A DNA stretch of 64,000 nt from assembly GCA_038380795.1 (NCBI GenBank), contig CM076264.1, forward strand, positions 13,700,001 through 13,764,000. The letters run 5' to 3'. Shown here one piece after another: positions 25,044 through 39,757 of this stretch (position 1 is the stretch's first letter; each line of letters begins with the position of its first letter). Under the pieces are notes generated by a model that saw only the letters and a program-made list of their open reading frames with translations, did not search any database and was not told the DNA's origin. This DNA comes from Pyrocephalus nanus. Taxonomy: Eukaryota; Chordata; Aves; Passeriformes; Tyrannidae. Both the position numbers and the translations under genes were made by a program.

Positions 25044-25622
25044 CCGACTTGTTCACCACGGAGGTGATTCTGCCACTCTACTCAGCCCTAATGAGGTTGC
25101 TTATGGAATACTGTGTGCAGTTCTGTGCTCCTCAGGACAAGAAAGACGTGGATTTCTTGGAATGGGTCCCAGGGAGGGTTACAGAGGTGATAAATGGACT
25201 GGGGCATCTCTCACAGGAGGAAAGGTTGAGGGAGCTGGGCCTGTTCAGCTTTGAGAAGAGATGACTGAGAGGGGACCTCATCAGTGTATAATACTGTTTG
25301 AAGGGAGAACGCCAAAAGGATGGATCCAGGCTCTTCTCAGTGGTGCCAAGCAATAGGAGAAGAGGCAAAGGGCAGAAACTAATGCACAGTAAGTTCCATC
25401 TGAATACGAGGAAGAACTTCTTTACTGTTCTATACTTCCACGTACTGGAACAGATTTGCCCAGAGAGGCCGTGGAGTCTCCCTCACTGGAGATATTCAAG
25501 AACTGTCTGGACACAATCCTGTGCATGTGCTCTGGGATGACCCTGTTTGAGCAGGGAAGTTGGACCAGATGACCCACTGTGGTCCCTTCCAACCTTACCC
25601 ATTCTGTGATTCTGTGATCAAC
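25044..25622 (+). mobile_element. CR1 LINE, 5'-truncated 3' end
   Basis: The sequence follows the avian CR1 3' end in order: TGTGCAGTTCTGTGCTCC; the AGGGTTACAGAGGTGATAAA stretch; GAGGAAAGGTTGAGGGAGCTGGG; the CATCAGTGTATAATACTG stretch; then GACCCTGTTTGAGCAGGGAAG-type sequence and the terminal ACCCATTCTGTGATTCTGTGA repeats. It is 5'-truncated, as is usual for CR1, and inserted antisense to ZNF827. It has small gaps and substitutions, so it is an old copy. No functional open frame remains. Confidence 0.92.
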
Positions 25623-28600
25623 ATCTAGAATAACTGGAGAGAAGGTAGACAAAGACAGTTGATTTTTATGATTGAGGTTTTCAGAAGAAACAAATATTTC
25701 TAAAGCCAGCTTATGCTGCAAAGGCTGGCTAGTAGTCCCAAGACAGGTTCATAAAACATACCAAGTGTCAGTAAAACAATAGAAAATCATGCTCCTTACA
25801 GAACATATTTTATGTTACCAATGTTCTTGTAACAGTTTTATGAAGACTGAGCAAAATACCACAGCCAGACTTATTGAAAGTTTCTTCCACAGGCCCTCAC
25901 AAACATCCTATAATAACCTACAGCTGAGGTTGGGCACACGTTTCGTAAAGGACAAGATATTGATCAGACTGATTTACACACTAAAGGAATATGGCCAAAT
26001 GAAAACCTGAAGTCTGTACATTAACATATCAAAGGAATACACCTCTTCTGCCCAATGTAAACACAGAGGATGATGCACTATTTGCTATAAAACCAAACAC
26101 TTTTTTAGACAGCAACTTCTGAGCCAGATTGAAGTCCCTTATCAGGAATTTCAGGCATTCCTTGGTCTTTTAAAACCAGCTATGTTATCAGTTTAATACT
26201 CTCACAGATTATTATAAATTTGAGGACAAACTATATATTCAGGAGCTCAACTGTTATTCCCACAGCTCTGGTGGGAATGGGAAACAGCTTTAACAATCTT
26301 TGATGGTTCAAATTGAACTGTCTCAGTCTACACAGAGACATTCCCTGCACCTGGAATGGTAGTGTATCATTTGCATCAGTGCACATTCATTATTGTGGGC
26401 TCACTTGCATGTTAAGTTCCATATAGCAAACGGAAAGACTACCTTTTCTTAGTTATAAGGAACTATAAAATCTCCTTAAAATTACTTCTAGTAAGCCAAA
26501 ATTTACTTTGCTTGTTCACTTGTTTTGCTCTAGAGAGATGTCTAAGGCAATAGTGTTTTGAAAGGGGAAAGTAGCAAATTACAAAAGGGATGCTGGCACC
26601 TCCAAACTAAGAAGAGCTAAACACTATTCTCAAGACTTCTGTTATCCTTAGCATACAGAGACAAGACTTATCATGTCAGCCTACCTCACAAAGGAGGGAA
26701 AATATCCTAAAATTTCCCAACAGGAGCCTTCACAAGAAATGAAACAGCAAACAATTCCAGCTGCCAATTTGGGAAAGCTGGCTACAACCAGAAAATCCCT
26801 AAATGAGGAAATTTAGTTTCCGTTCTAGATCAAATTATTATGGGAGATAATCACTTGAATGCCAATGTTCAATATAGATATCCACAATATTTTAAAGCCA
26901 TCATTCAGTAACATGTAACTCCATGAATGCAGTTTTATTCCTTTGGCAGATCATTAATGAAACCTTCTTTGAGAAGTTGCTTATGGAACATAGGACTAGT
27001 GTCTCTATTAGGAAATTCTAAGCAGAAACACAAAACTACCTTATCTTAAACATAGTCTATTTGCAAACCAGAGGCTCAGTTACTTATTTCCAAATGGCTA
27101 CATGCTTTGTAGTAGTCTGGTTCTCAGTCATAGTTTTCTGTTGTATATTTGAGGTAGAATACATCAATACACAGAATTTCTTTTTTTTTTTCCTGACAAA
27201 ATCACAGGCTGCAATTATCCCTGATTTACAAATGAAAAAGAGATAGACGGAAGGAAACCTATTATCAGATTAGACAATCTGAAAGAGCTCAAGCGAGGAA
27301 GTAACTCAACACTCTCAATCTATCATGATACAGCTCTGTTGAGGTGTTATGGAAGACAAGATCCATTCACTTGGACAGTTCTGCTTGAGAAAATTGAAAG
27401 ATCGTACTATGTTGTTAATATATCTAAAATAAAAAAAAGCAGAATAACAACCTCAGTTCTTTACAACTATCATCCCTTAAAAAGTTATGGAATTCGAGAA
27501 AAGAGGTGGGCACATGAGAATTAGACAAAAACTTTACCTATGACATGGAATAAAAGGCTCAGAAATAAAGGAAATTTACCCATTTCAGAGAGGTAAGCAT
27601 CTCCCTCAAATGGCTCAAGTAAGACCTGAGGAAGTTCTTTCTGCATACCCTACAAAACTTTTTGGTGCTGTGATGATCAGTCTCCAAAACTAAGGCTAAG
27701 TATACGACATGGTTTAGAGAACCCATTTACTGACTCAATGGCTCAAGGTATTTTAAAGTGATTATATTATACTTGGATGCCAGTGGTATCCACAAGGCTT
27801 TGGCAAACACCAGAGGAAAACTGGGAGAAGTACCCTTAACAGTAACACTTTTACGTAGCAAGCACCACCCAAGAAAAGAAACCTCCATAGCAAAACTGAA
27901 GTAATTATCAACAATACAGGTTTTTACCTGTATGATGTAGGTATCAAAAAAACATAGGAAAGCTTTGCATATTAATCTTCATTTAACTTGGTAACAAAAT
28001 TGGCATTTTGCGTACCTGTGTTCTCTGGTCTTGAGCTACGTCTATAAACTGCCTACTCTTACTGAGTGCCTTCATCAGCTAATAATTCATCTCAATTAAG
28101 GCCTGCACCTAACCTGCCACCTCCCCAGAACTGGCTGCAGTGATAGCTGTCCCAACTCTTTACTGCAACAAAACACATCTTCAGTCACTGAAATGCACTG
28201 CAAGCCTCATCAGTCACAACCCCACAGCAAAAAAAAGAGGCACAGAAATCCTCAAATATTCTGCACAATTTACAGCAGCCAAGAATAAAGTCTATACTAT
28301 AGATTATTGTAACACTGATTAACCCTCAATACGTGCAACTCATTTTATTGTGGTTAGTCATTCAAAACTGACAGGGTCACCACAGCAACGTGATTTTTAG
28401 TCACCCTTACAGTTGGAAAGGAAGTAGATGAGAAGCTGCAAGTGTCAATTCAGCTGGCAAAAAAAAGTGAGAAAAGTATTCAAACATGCCACACTTTGCT
28501 GCATACAAACAATTTGCAATGAAAATAACTTACTGATCACAACTATAATTTATCATTATGGCCTGGGAATGACCATAAGTGTACAAGAAGTTCTCACTTT

Positions 28601-31600
28601 ACCTGAAATATTAAAATGGATCTAAAAGCTCCAAGAAAAAGCCATAATCACCTATGTTCTGAGCTGTGCTATGCAGAGCAATTCCCAACTTTCCTAGGGG
28701 ACAAACCATTGACCAAGAGGCTAATCAAGGCACCAAAACCACACTAGCTGATTACCCGCTCCTTCACCCATTCATTTCCAAGGGCTGCCCTTGTGTGTTG
28801 TGCACACCATATAGGATCATGCCCTTAAGCAATCTAGAGTAAATTTACCATAGCCACCATCATGTATCAGAAAAAATTGTCTGCTAAGGTTGATAAATCA
28901 GTCAATTACCTGCTTCCTTGACTTTTATTCTTGTGTAAATGTTTTCAAACTGACATTGCCAGCACATGTGAGAAGACAACCTGCATATTGCCAAAACCAA
29001 CTATCTAAATTACTAACAAATCCTTAATTACTCTAAACAAGATTACAACAGGCTTATTTAAAAAAAAAAGGTTTTTAAACAGCAAAGTGATAGCTCCAGA
29101 AAATAAAGCTCCCTTGCTGTCACTATTTGAGGCTGCTGTCTCCACATTTACTCTTGCTCTGTGTATGACCCTCGGTGCTCCCTCAGCCCACCTGAACGCC
29201 ACAGCAAGAGCACCTGCTGTCTCTCCATTGCTACTCCTTACATGGCTGACCATGTACACGGGGTTCCCAATCTCCTCTCAGCATCTTCTATGAGGTCCAA
29301 ACCACCTTCCTCCCCAAGCCATGTGCTCCCTACACACTATAAAACAGGAAGAAATAATTAATATACCAGAGGAAGGTAAGACAAGCAAATATTACTAAAG
29401 ACCTGCAGTTACTAACTTTATCTTCAAGGCAGAGCTGCTTCAGTGTCCCTGGTGGGAATCTAAAGAACAGTCCAATGCTCCCAGGTAGCAGGAGAGTGTG
29501 GAAAAACCATAGGCCATCAACCTTGCCAGTGAGCTGATCTGGGCTAAAACCAGAATATTAAATCTATGGCAAGGTAGACACACGTGAGCTCAGGTAAAAT
29601 TCCACTTTCCAAGCTTCCTGTCTCACTGGTAAGAGCAAGAGATTTCCAGAAAAGGAGAAGAGAAAATACCTAATACAAAGATACTGAAACCTAAAGTACA
29701 ATTATATATCATCCCCCTTCCTCTACACATAGAAGTTATTAAATACAATGGACCATGCAATAGATCTGGTTTCCTGTATCTCTTCAGAGGCACAAAGTTT
29801 GGAATTGAAAGGTGGTAAGCTCCCACCAAGTTTGTACACAGGCAGACTAATGTAAGCCTAGCGTAGCTCCAATATTTGAGAAAAGCTCTATTAGAAGTTT
29901 TCAGCAGCACTGGAAAAATATGCAGCAGCACCAGAACACATCTAGTCATTTCAAGGACCATGCTTTCCAACTTTCTCCCCGCTTACTTCTGTTTCCCCTG
30001 TAGCATCATCCCAAGGGAAAACTGCTCTACAGATGCTCAAACAACCTTAATAACTATTACCTGTTTCCCTGAGAAACTGCTAAGTGTATCTTTCCTACAG
30101 GACCTAATCAGAATACAGGCTCTGTTTTAGGCTGAAACTATTTTTCTGTTGGGTCACATGTGCCTGGCACAGCAGGTCAAATCCCTGGCTTGTACTTCTA
30201 CGCAATATACATAACCAACAAAGGTGGAGGAAACAATATCTCCTTGACTCTCTCATGCACAAGATAATCCTTGAGAGCACTTTCTAACTACTGCCATAGA
30301 AAAGAGAACTCCAGGAGACATTCCACTGAAGGAATAATCAGAAGTCCTAGTGAAGAACATGGTGTTTCTGAGCTGCTTTCTCCATGACTATTGTCTCTAA
30401 TTTCCTGAACCAGGCCATCAGTGCTGAGGATAATACAAATGGCAACCTTCACTTTTCCTCTTCTCTCCAGTGCTTAAAGGCCTGCTGTGTCTTCTCTTGA
30501 ACCAGTTCCAAATAACTTCTCATTCTGAAACCACCAATAGTCTTCAGGGAGTGACACTGATAAAATACAGATATTACCAAAACGAAAAATGGCTATTTCT
30601 CCACTTTCCTACCTTTCCTCACCAATCTTCTTCAGCTCGCATAAAAAACTTACCATAAATATTGACTGGCAAAAGGTGAAAAAGAGAAGAATTATCAGTG
30701 ATAAAAGCAGTGATTACACCACAAGTGGTTTCAAAGAAGAGACAAAAAAGGAAACTACTCCTCCTCAGTGCAGTATTACTACACAAAAATTAAAGCTGAA
30801 AAAGGCTGTGTGTGAGTGAAGCTCTGCTGATAGGTGTGAGGATTCTCTAGAGAAAACTTCCTGTTCAGCCACAAGAAAAAAAAAAAACAAACAAACAAGC
30901 ACTAAAAATGCCAGAGATCTCATGTCTGTAAACTATGATGCCAAGACTCCAGACATCCCCACAATCACCATATAACCCCAACAGCTCTGTCATTGCAGTC
31001 TAGAGCTCTTGGACTCAAAAAGGATTTGAACACAGATACAGCTCACAGCACCAGCAAAATAGCATGAAAAAAAATTCTTGCTGGCCAAAGAGAGGTTTTC
31101 ACCTCCCCAGCACGAAGTTAACCCAGGCAGCTTCTAAGGAAGGAAGAAGAACACAGCATCTTTATCTCTGTCTCTTTATTCCTGCAGGAGTCTGGCTGTC
31201 TGCTGTTCATATAAAGGACATATTAGAGCTCGAAAAACTGTCAGAGAACTGGTTGTATTTGCCTACCTTGATGAGATGATGTGATGTTCTACACTCTGAC
31301 CTATGCCTACTTTGACTTTTTTGCTTAGCTCATTACTTCCTTCTCTGAGCATGAATAAGACATCTCACCTTCTCAAAAGTCCCAGTAGCATTCTGGCAAA
31401 AGCATTTCATTCCACTCGATTGGGAAGAATCACTACTGCTACATATTCAGTAATCCAAACACTTCGGTTTATGTGTAGGGCCACATTCTCTCCTGTGTGG
31501 CATGTGAGTATTTGGCAAAGGAGGAACACAGCATGAGCTCTGATTCTCCCTTGTGCTTTCTAACCTAGACTCAGCCTGGGACCGGCTTATCAACAGCAGC

Positions 31601-33299
31601 TGAAAATGGTTGTTAACCAGCAATAACTAGATCTGAATGCATTCCAGCCATGGCTTCATCTCTAAGTCTTTCCATCTCTGATTCATAGTCTATTCTAAGT
31701 TGCAGTGCTATGAAGATGTATGAAACAACAGTATTATTTCTCTCCTAGAAACATCCCCCACTCCCATGCAATAAGAATCCTGGTCTGGGAAGGCCAAGGC
31801 AACTTCTGTAATACTTGCATTATCCTAACAGAACAAGGGAGATCAAAGGAAAGCTGCAAAAATGGCCTATTTCTGATAATAAACATTAAGTTCAAATTTA
31901 AAAATAATGTTAAGTGGAACTCAGTGAGGTCATCTTAAATCATTCTAAACAGTGAACTCAGAAAGGTAGTGTCACAGTAAATGCTGTGAACTTTCTTTTC
32001 CTTTTATTAACATACAGAAAGAGAAAAACCCACAGTAAGCACTCAAAACACTGACTCTTAGGAAAGGACTTTTAAAATATATGGAATTGTTGCTTTAGAA
32101 CACATTTATTAAAGTTGTTTCAGGGATCAATAAATTAAAAGAAACAAAATCTACTAGAAATCCTTGTCACCTTAATATGTAGCTGGCAAAAAAAAACCCA
32201 AAAACCAAAGCATGGGAAGCCTCAGATCAACCTGCTGCAGTGCCTGTAATTATCCAAAGTGTGTTTACAACTCCTATCAAGAGGTCACAAAGCAAAGGGA
32301 GGAGCTCACAAACTGTATGTATGGCAATGTTCAACTACAGCAGGTAATAACAGACCAGTGCACCTGCCTACAGGTATGTTAGATCTCTTATGGTTTTGAC
32401 TAGTTTCTGTTTACTTTTGCTGTATGCAGCTTCTCCTGCTCTACTTTTGGTAAATAACATTGCTCCTCATTTACCATTGTATTCTGCCTGAAGTGCTGAT
32501 GCTCATTAGCTTTCCAACTAGTTCAGAAACAAAAGGTTTGGGTTTCGGATACTGAAATTATTCCTTCCTGTACATGTCATGGGAATCTTGTTCCCTATAA
32601 TTTAATTTTTTCCCCTCCCTCCCAAAGTCAGATTAAAACATGGCAAATTATACTCTCTGTGTTTCTAATTCCTCCCACAAGCATGATATTATGGTAACGT
32701 ATCTAAGGGAAGCTTCAAGAAATGTTTGTTTTGTCGTGCTATATTTGCTACCAAAAACAGCTGCTTTCTGTGTCCCTGAGAGGAATGCTTGGGGTTAACA
32801 AGTGAAGCCAAATAAGAGGGGATTAGGATGCTACTCCTAGTAGGTGAACACATAGAAGCAGACCATGTGGAACAGGCACTCCTCAATTCCAGACACACAG
32901 TTTTAGGCACTACCTCAGCTTTCAACCTCAGGAAGTCAGAGGTCACATAATTAACATGCAAGCACTGAATAAGAAGTGGGCATCCCTCAAATCTTATTTT
33001 AAAGAAATCTAGGATTCTGTGCCGAGCACCTGGTACAAAAAACTAATGCTGTGGCTACTTAGGGCACAGACACAGTTTAAATGACAGCAACCTGTTTTGA
33101 CATTCTGCCCAAAAATCCACCTGAAATTCAGACGTAAAGGAATAGCTAGAAGTGAAGTGGAAGTTTCACGCTCATGTCCATTCCATTCCTGGCTCTTTCT
33201 GCTGAACAAACAAATAAGTGTGACAACTGCAGTGGGATTTGATTTTATTTTTCCAAAGTGCATTTCTCGGCTGGAAACTCTTGTGAGCTTTACCAACAC

Positions 33300-33311
33300 C
33301 TTTTTTTTTTT
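33300..33311. repeat. Poly-T run
   Basis: A short T run in intron 1. Confidence 0.7.
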
Positions 33312-35469
33312 TGGTGCAGGCCAATAAATGCCTTCGAAGACAACAACTCTGACTCTCACGAGAGCATGTCTCTACTAAATAACGCAATGCTGTGTAGTGA
33401 TACCTGAGCCAGCTTGAGCGTACCCACAAGTAGTACAGCTGAATTAACCTGGGTAGACTGCTGTGATAACAGCCTCCCATACACAAGGTAGCTTATTTAG
33501 AGCTTGCTTTGTTATCTCAATGTGGCACAGCACTGTGCAGGAAGACAATATAAACAATTATGATGAAATCTATTTAGGCGTTATGGGCAATGTTCAAGTA
33601 CCTCAAGGTGGGCAGAAGAGCCCCCTGCAGAGTTATTCACCGTGCAAAGAACTCCCTTTGACAGTGCAGAATTGACCAAAGGATTATGTCAGCCTTTCGT
33701 TCTCAGAACAAGGAGCAGGGTAAGAGCCTGGGGGCAACAGAAATTAGAGCAGCTCTAGGCTGTTATGATTACACTGGTGCCTGAGAAGGGCTCTTCAGGG
33801 GCTCAAAGTGCTAGAAGTGCAGAGGTAGGTGAGAGGAAGTTCAGCTCCAAACACATAAAGGAATGGGTCCTCAGTCATTAGTTACCAGGTCTAAGACTTG
33901 GCACAGTGGTTTATAAAGGGAGAGATTCTGGCTGTGCTTCAGTAAAGCAAGCAAACAGTTACACTACCACCTGCTATCTAAATACATTTGCCTACCACTC
34001 TCTCTGTTCCTTCCTTTTCATTCTAGGTAACGATCAGCTAGTTGTGTGTGTTTGTATTTTAATATTTGAGATGAGTAATTATTTGTATGACTACACAAGT
34101 CAAGTGAAGTCTAGAAGCTTGCAAAGAATTTGTGTCTATGGAAGACACACATGGGGATTACTCATTAAGCTAAACGCTTACTAAAACCATCAGTTCTTTT
34201 AATGCGTTTTTCTAAAAGTGACTTGCCCTGATACAGCATCTTACAAAATCTAACAGGCACCAAGATTCAGGATATGTCCAAAACATTCATTCAAAATAGG
34301 AAGTTGTAATTTTAAAGCAAGCTTGTGCCAAATCTTCTCCCTTAGAGAAACTTTCAGATAGAACTTGGGACCACGCAGGGAAGAATTCTTTGTACCTGCA
34401 CACAAAGTCCTGCCATAGAGGAAAACCACATCCAAGCAGTAAATCCCAGATGAGGGCCAGAAGAGCTAGAAGTCCTTCCTGAGGAAGGGAATCCCTAGAG
34501 GCAGGACCATGCAGAATTCAAAGAGATGATGACAGTAGCTTGGCTTTGGGTTGCTTCAAAAAATTTATTTCTACCCTAGTGAGAGCATCCCAAATAAAAG
34601 AAACAAAACAGTGCAGATGTTTGGAACCTAACTTCATTTTCTACTGATTATACTACTCATTACAAGACCTCTATCACTTGGTAACCCTTTAATTTTTAAT
34701 GTAATTTATTCTAAACAGCAACTAAATTATCAGTTTTGCATAAAAATTTCCCAACTTCTCTCTCCTGGTCTATCTACTGTGCTATCAGCACTACTCACTC
34801 TTTCCCCTCTACTTCTGATCCTGTTGCCAAAGTACTGAAAAGAGCAAGGAAAATTTCTGTTTATGCAGCCCAGTTTTTCTGCCTTTACTGCATGTTTCTC
34901 AAAAGGCATAACTCTTCTGCAATTCCAAATTACCCAAACTTGGACTTTGTGTGAATTCTTAACCTGCAAAATGTAACAGGCTTGTCTTACTGTTAGGATT
35001 AACTTAAATTCTACTACTCGGTATAATTACACCACAAACAAGGAAACCCCTGGAAAAGCAGGAATAATTTTAAGGAATAGAGCTAACTACTAAGATGACA
35101 AGTTCAGGTTGAGCATTCAGAATATTTGTCATCTAGACCAAGGAGGACACCAGCCTGTAAATGCTACTGAAGATATGTGAGGTAAAGAGAAATTGTTTTT
35201 GGGAGCATAACATCGCCATAATTGTGACCCTAAGTTAGTCTGGAGAAGAGGGAAAACTAAAAGACAAGCTCTCTTGAGAGCTTATGGGTTACCAGCTGCT
35301 GAATCCTTCATTAAAGTAACCACAGTGCAGTGCTCGGTTGCACCCATCAATGCTGTCTGCAGCCTGCAGCGTGCATCCTTTCAAAAGAAGTATGGATCAA
35401 GTATGAGTTTCATTATTTAACTACATTTAAAAAAGAAAATCTTTGGAGAAAGGGATATTATTCACCTTT

Positions 35470-35486
35470 TAGAGTTGTTTGGTTTT
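35470..35486. repeat. Poly-T run
   Basis: A T run of about 15 bases in intron 1. Confidence 0.75.
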
Positions 35487-38426
35487 TTTTTTTTTTTCCT
35501 TCAGTCAAATGTAAATTATTATCCTTCATGGCCATATCACCCCATAGCATTTATTGTTCTTGAGAAAGAACACTTAAAGTAGAACAAAAACAAAACTTTT
35601 CTTTGAGGAGCAGAAAGAGAGAGAGGAAGAGAACCCCCCCTCACCCCTCAGGAAAACTGGATTCTGTCACATACTGCTGGCTACTTTGTAGTCCAGATAT
35701 CTTGCATATTATTATTTTTGTAAGGCACATGATGCTTTAGCCTCCATACATCCTGAAAAGTTTTGTGTGCTTAAACCCAAATGATACAAAGCATGTACCA
35801 TGAATGACAAACTAGGCAACAAAAAATGGTGTACTAGAAGGCAAGACAAAATTTTACAGAGAAGATACGTACTTCAAGCATGACTCTGGAGCACTTTAAC
35901 GTCTGTAACAGTAAAAGTATTCCAGGCACAACCCGTATTAGCATTCCCTAACCATCTGAACTCATGTCTGTATCATGATTTCTTTGCAATGTGAAAGAAA
36001 AAAAGAGTCCTCTATACAGTGCTTCATGACAAATCACATGGCTTGTGATGCTTCATGTTAGAAAACCTTTTAACTTCCAAAAAGTCCTCTTTTGTAGGTC
36101 ATGCTCTCATTATCTTGCTCTGGGATCTGGTCTGATTAAATTATAGGAAATTACTAATACTTCACTTTGAACAGCCAGCTCCTCCTGGCTCCTCTTCTTC
36201 CTTCTTTTTTTTTCTAAACTTAATTCCTCCTACTCCTGTCTTCTTACATATGAAAAAGACAACAATTGCTCTGCTACAAAGATTAAGTCATACTCTTCTT
36301 CATCCATTTTAAAAGTAAAAATTCCTTCTGTCTGCATGTTCTTACATTTCCCATTCCACTGCTCTATCTGCAGGTTTTCCTGTTCGGCCAACTAAAAAGT
36401 TTGCACTTTCATTTTAAATCTTGGGCACCCCTACCCTCTCTCTCATTCATAAGAACCTGAAGACTTAAACTAGTTTAATGCGCACAACACTCACTTTTTA
36501 GTAGTCTAATCTATACTCCAGTGTTAGTTATTTTTATTTTGTACTATCAGACAACACTAAGACATAGTCTACCATTGATCTGCTGTAGACATTTATGACT
36601 GAATGAGCCTTACAAGGCTGACTTAGTTTGCATAACAAAAAGAAAATTATAAAACAAACATAAGGAGCAGAGACTTTACATGTCAGACAGCATCCCCATA
36701 AAGGGAGAAGGTATTTCTGAGAAGTCTATGACAACTTCACTAGCACAACAGGGACAAAATAAGAACAGTATCCTCAGATGGAACAATGGAGATGTTACTC
36801 AATCCACCAAAAGGCTGCTGTTCATTTGAGAGGCGTTATTAACCTAATTATATGAATAATAATAATTTTCCCTACATGGAGTCTCTTGTTGACTATGTGC
36901 TAGATCATGATCCCTGCAGTGGTTAAGAGGTTAAAAACAGTAAATATGCTAGAAGACTAAAAAAAAATATGTTAGAAGAATAAATAAAAACTTCCCATTA
37001 CACATGCAATCTGTACTAATATAATAATTTAAAAGAGAAAGATTCTTGTTCCTGGCAAAATCATTTTGTCTTGGAGACAACTCTTAAATGCTAAATGACA
37101 GTAAATGCTTTCCTGACACTGGGAGGTCTTTTGAAAAATCTATCCAACACTTCCTCTCTTGCTATCAGAAAGTATCAAATGAAGCAAACTGCAGAAATAA
37201 ACAAGAAGGAAGCTCTAAATCACTGTTAATTTACTTGTTTGACAGTATTTTCTTTGTCCTCTGATGATATAATCGAGCAACAAAAAACCAATATAATAAA
37301 AAGCTTCACAGAGTTCAAGAGTGTTTTTTTACTGTATAGAAAGAGCTAGCACTTCAACAGGGTATCTGGAACATCTAACAGTGTACCTGACTATGAAAGT
37401 AAGAAGAGTTACGCCCCCTTATTATCAGATATCTAGCTTTTGATATGGAAACTAATATTGTATCAATTCCACATCTCCTTCTTGAACAAAATAAATCCAA
37501 CAGAAAATTCCACTGCAGTGGAATTCCACCTACATTAAAAGCATTCCTCAGAAACTAGCAGGAGTTCAAACTTCGCAATGTAGCATCTGCTACTCTGTAA
37601 CAAATGCAAGCTTTGAATAAATGGAACTGTGGCATTCATTCACAAATTGCACTGCTGACAAGCCTCCCAGAGAGAATCAAACCCCAAGGAGTATCGATTG
37701 CTACACTTAAGGCAACGTAGTGATCTAGATCTTTACTCGAGTGCCTCAAGACTTCCCAAAACTTTTACTTTTCAGGCTGAGCTCTTTCAAGTCACATGGA
37801 GCAGTTCAAAGGAGACAGACTTTTGGGAATTTTCAGTAAAGAAAATAATAGTCTGAAGTAGAATGGAAAGTGAGACAACAAGGAGAATAAAAGCAGGGTA
37901 AAGTTGTATTTATACGTGTATTTTTAAATACTCTTATGCTAACTGAATAAATGAGAAAGAAGTATCTAAGTGCTGAAGTGGTTGAATGGGAGGAAAAAAA
38001 ATCTCCAACACACACATAGGAATGAGCAAAATTCTTTAAACATTCCAGTGAAAATGAATTGACTTGCCCAAGTTAGTCACGTCCAAAAATAATCATAGGA
38101 CACCTATACTGGGCAAATTTGTAAGTTATAGACCTAACTCTGTCACTGTAAACTGAGTCTACACTGCTGCAGTATTTAGTTCAGATATTATTGAGCCATT
38201 GTCTATCCAGGAACTCCTGAAGTCCTTTCCTCATTCCTCTGTATATTAAATTAAGAAGGATGCACTTTCCTTAGTTTTTCCCAGAGTGTGATTGAGGACG
38301 TTCTGCTGGCATAGGTGGCTAAATAGTTCCCAAAAACTGACTTCTTTACACATGAAAATTCCTCTTACAATACATGCAAATATTGGAGTCTCAAAGGGCC
38401 CATCCATCTGACTGAACCCTGAGGTT

Positions 38427-38492
38427 CACCCTGCTTTGAGCAGGGGGCTAGGCCAGATAACCTCCAAAGGACCCTTCCAAACTAAATTATGT
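38427..38492 (+). mobile_element. CR1 3'-end fragment
   Basis: A short piece matching the last part of avian CR1: CACCCTGCTTTGAGCAGGGG, then a decayed GGACTAGATGACCTCCA-type segment and CCTTCCAAACTAAATTATG. Only about 65 bases are recognisable. Confidence 0.8.
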
Positions 38493-39737
38493 TGCAAACA
38501 ACTCCAATGACTGAAAGCTCAAGCTTAACTCTGCCCTTTTAAGCAGATGCCACCAAAACACACTATTATTGCATCTAATTATATCAATCCTTCTCTTCCT
38601 TCAAACACTGAAGCGTCAGTATCCAGCAACTCCCTTGAAAATGAACTAAACTCTCACAGCAGTCTCATCAGCTCTAGCAAACCCTTGCACAGAGGACTTC
38701 TTCACCACGGTGTGTGTTTTGGCAGTGCAGTGTTCTCATGTGGAACTACCTCTAAATTTACGTGAGGGCTGTCCAATGCAGTCAATGGACAGAAGTATAA
38801 AATCAAGGTCTCTACCAGCAGCAGCTCCATACTATCAGTGCAAGCAGCCTGACAATGTTCCTCAGATGCATTTCAGAGTACATAATAATTTATATGAAAC
38901 TAATTAAGGCCTAGAAATCCTGAGAACACAGCCTCCTGCTCAAGCTGCATTAGAGTCGACAAGGACTTGCCAGACCAAGTTACAGTTGCTCAGTTACAAT
39001 GTAACATTGGTAAGTTATTCTGTGTATCAACATCTGACTATTTATTTTCCCAAACAACCGCAACAGAATTCAAAATATCACAGGGAGGTTCACTACATCA
39101 CTGGAGACCATTCACGCACCAGCAGCAACCTGTAACATAACTCAGGAGGGAATCACAACAGCAATGCTCTTAGTGGGGCAGAGTGAAGGTTGAGCACAGT
39201 ACTAGCCAGCTTCTTTTGGGATGCACGTGGTGCATTTTACAGTTCTTCTGCCACCGTTACTACTTCACGGTGAAATACACACACCATCCCGCTAAGAAAT
39301 GTATTGCTAAAACCTGCGAGAACTGTGGAATAAAAATGTGTTTTACACTGAGCACCCTTTAAAGCAACATGTTGCTAAAAAAACAAACAACACAAAAAAT
39401 CATAAAACCCCCCCAAACCCAAAGACAGACCCCTAATCACTATTTATAGCATCTGCATACTGAATTCCAAGGCATTTGCTGAATCTAGAACACTATTATT
39501 CTGAGTGATTTGAAGTATTATTATTGAAAATAACAGCTTTTTGATTCAATTGCAAAAGAAATTAAATTAAATCCCACTGAAAAGTACCGTTCATGTGGGG
39601 CATACAGCATGTGTGTGTATCACACACCAGGAAGAAAAAAAAAAACAAAAACAAAAACACAATAAACACTCAAACTCCTCTCGTGGACTGAACTAAAAAA
39701 AAATTAATCCCAAAGAACTACAGATTAGGCCGTGTAA

Positions 39738-39757
39738 TTTAAAAAAAAAAAAAAAAA
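39738..39757. repeat. Poly-A run at the CpG island edge
   Basis: An A run of about 18 bases directly left of the island, marking the abrupt change in base composition. Confidence 0.8.
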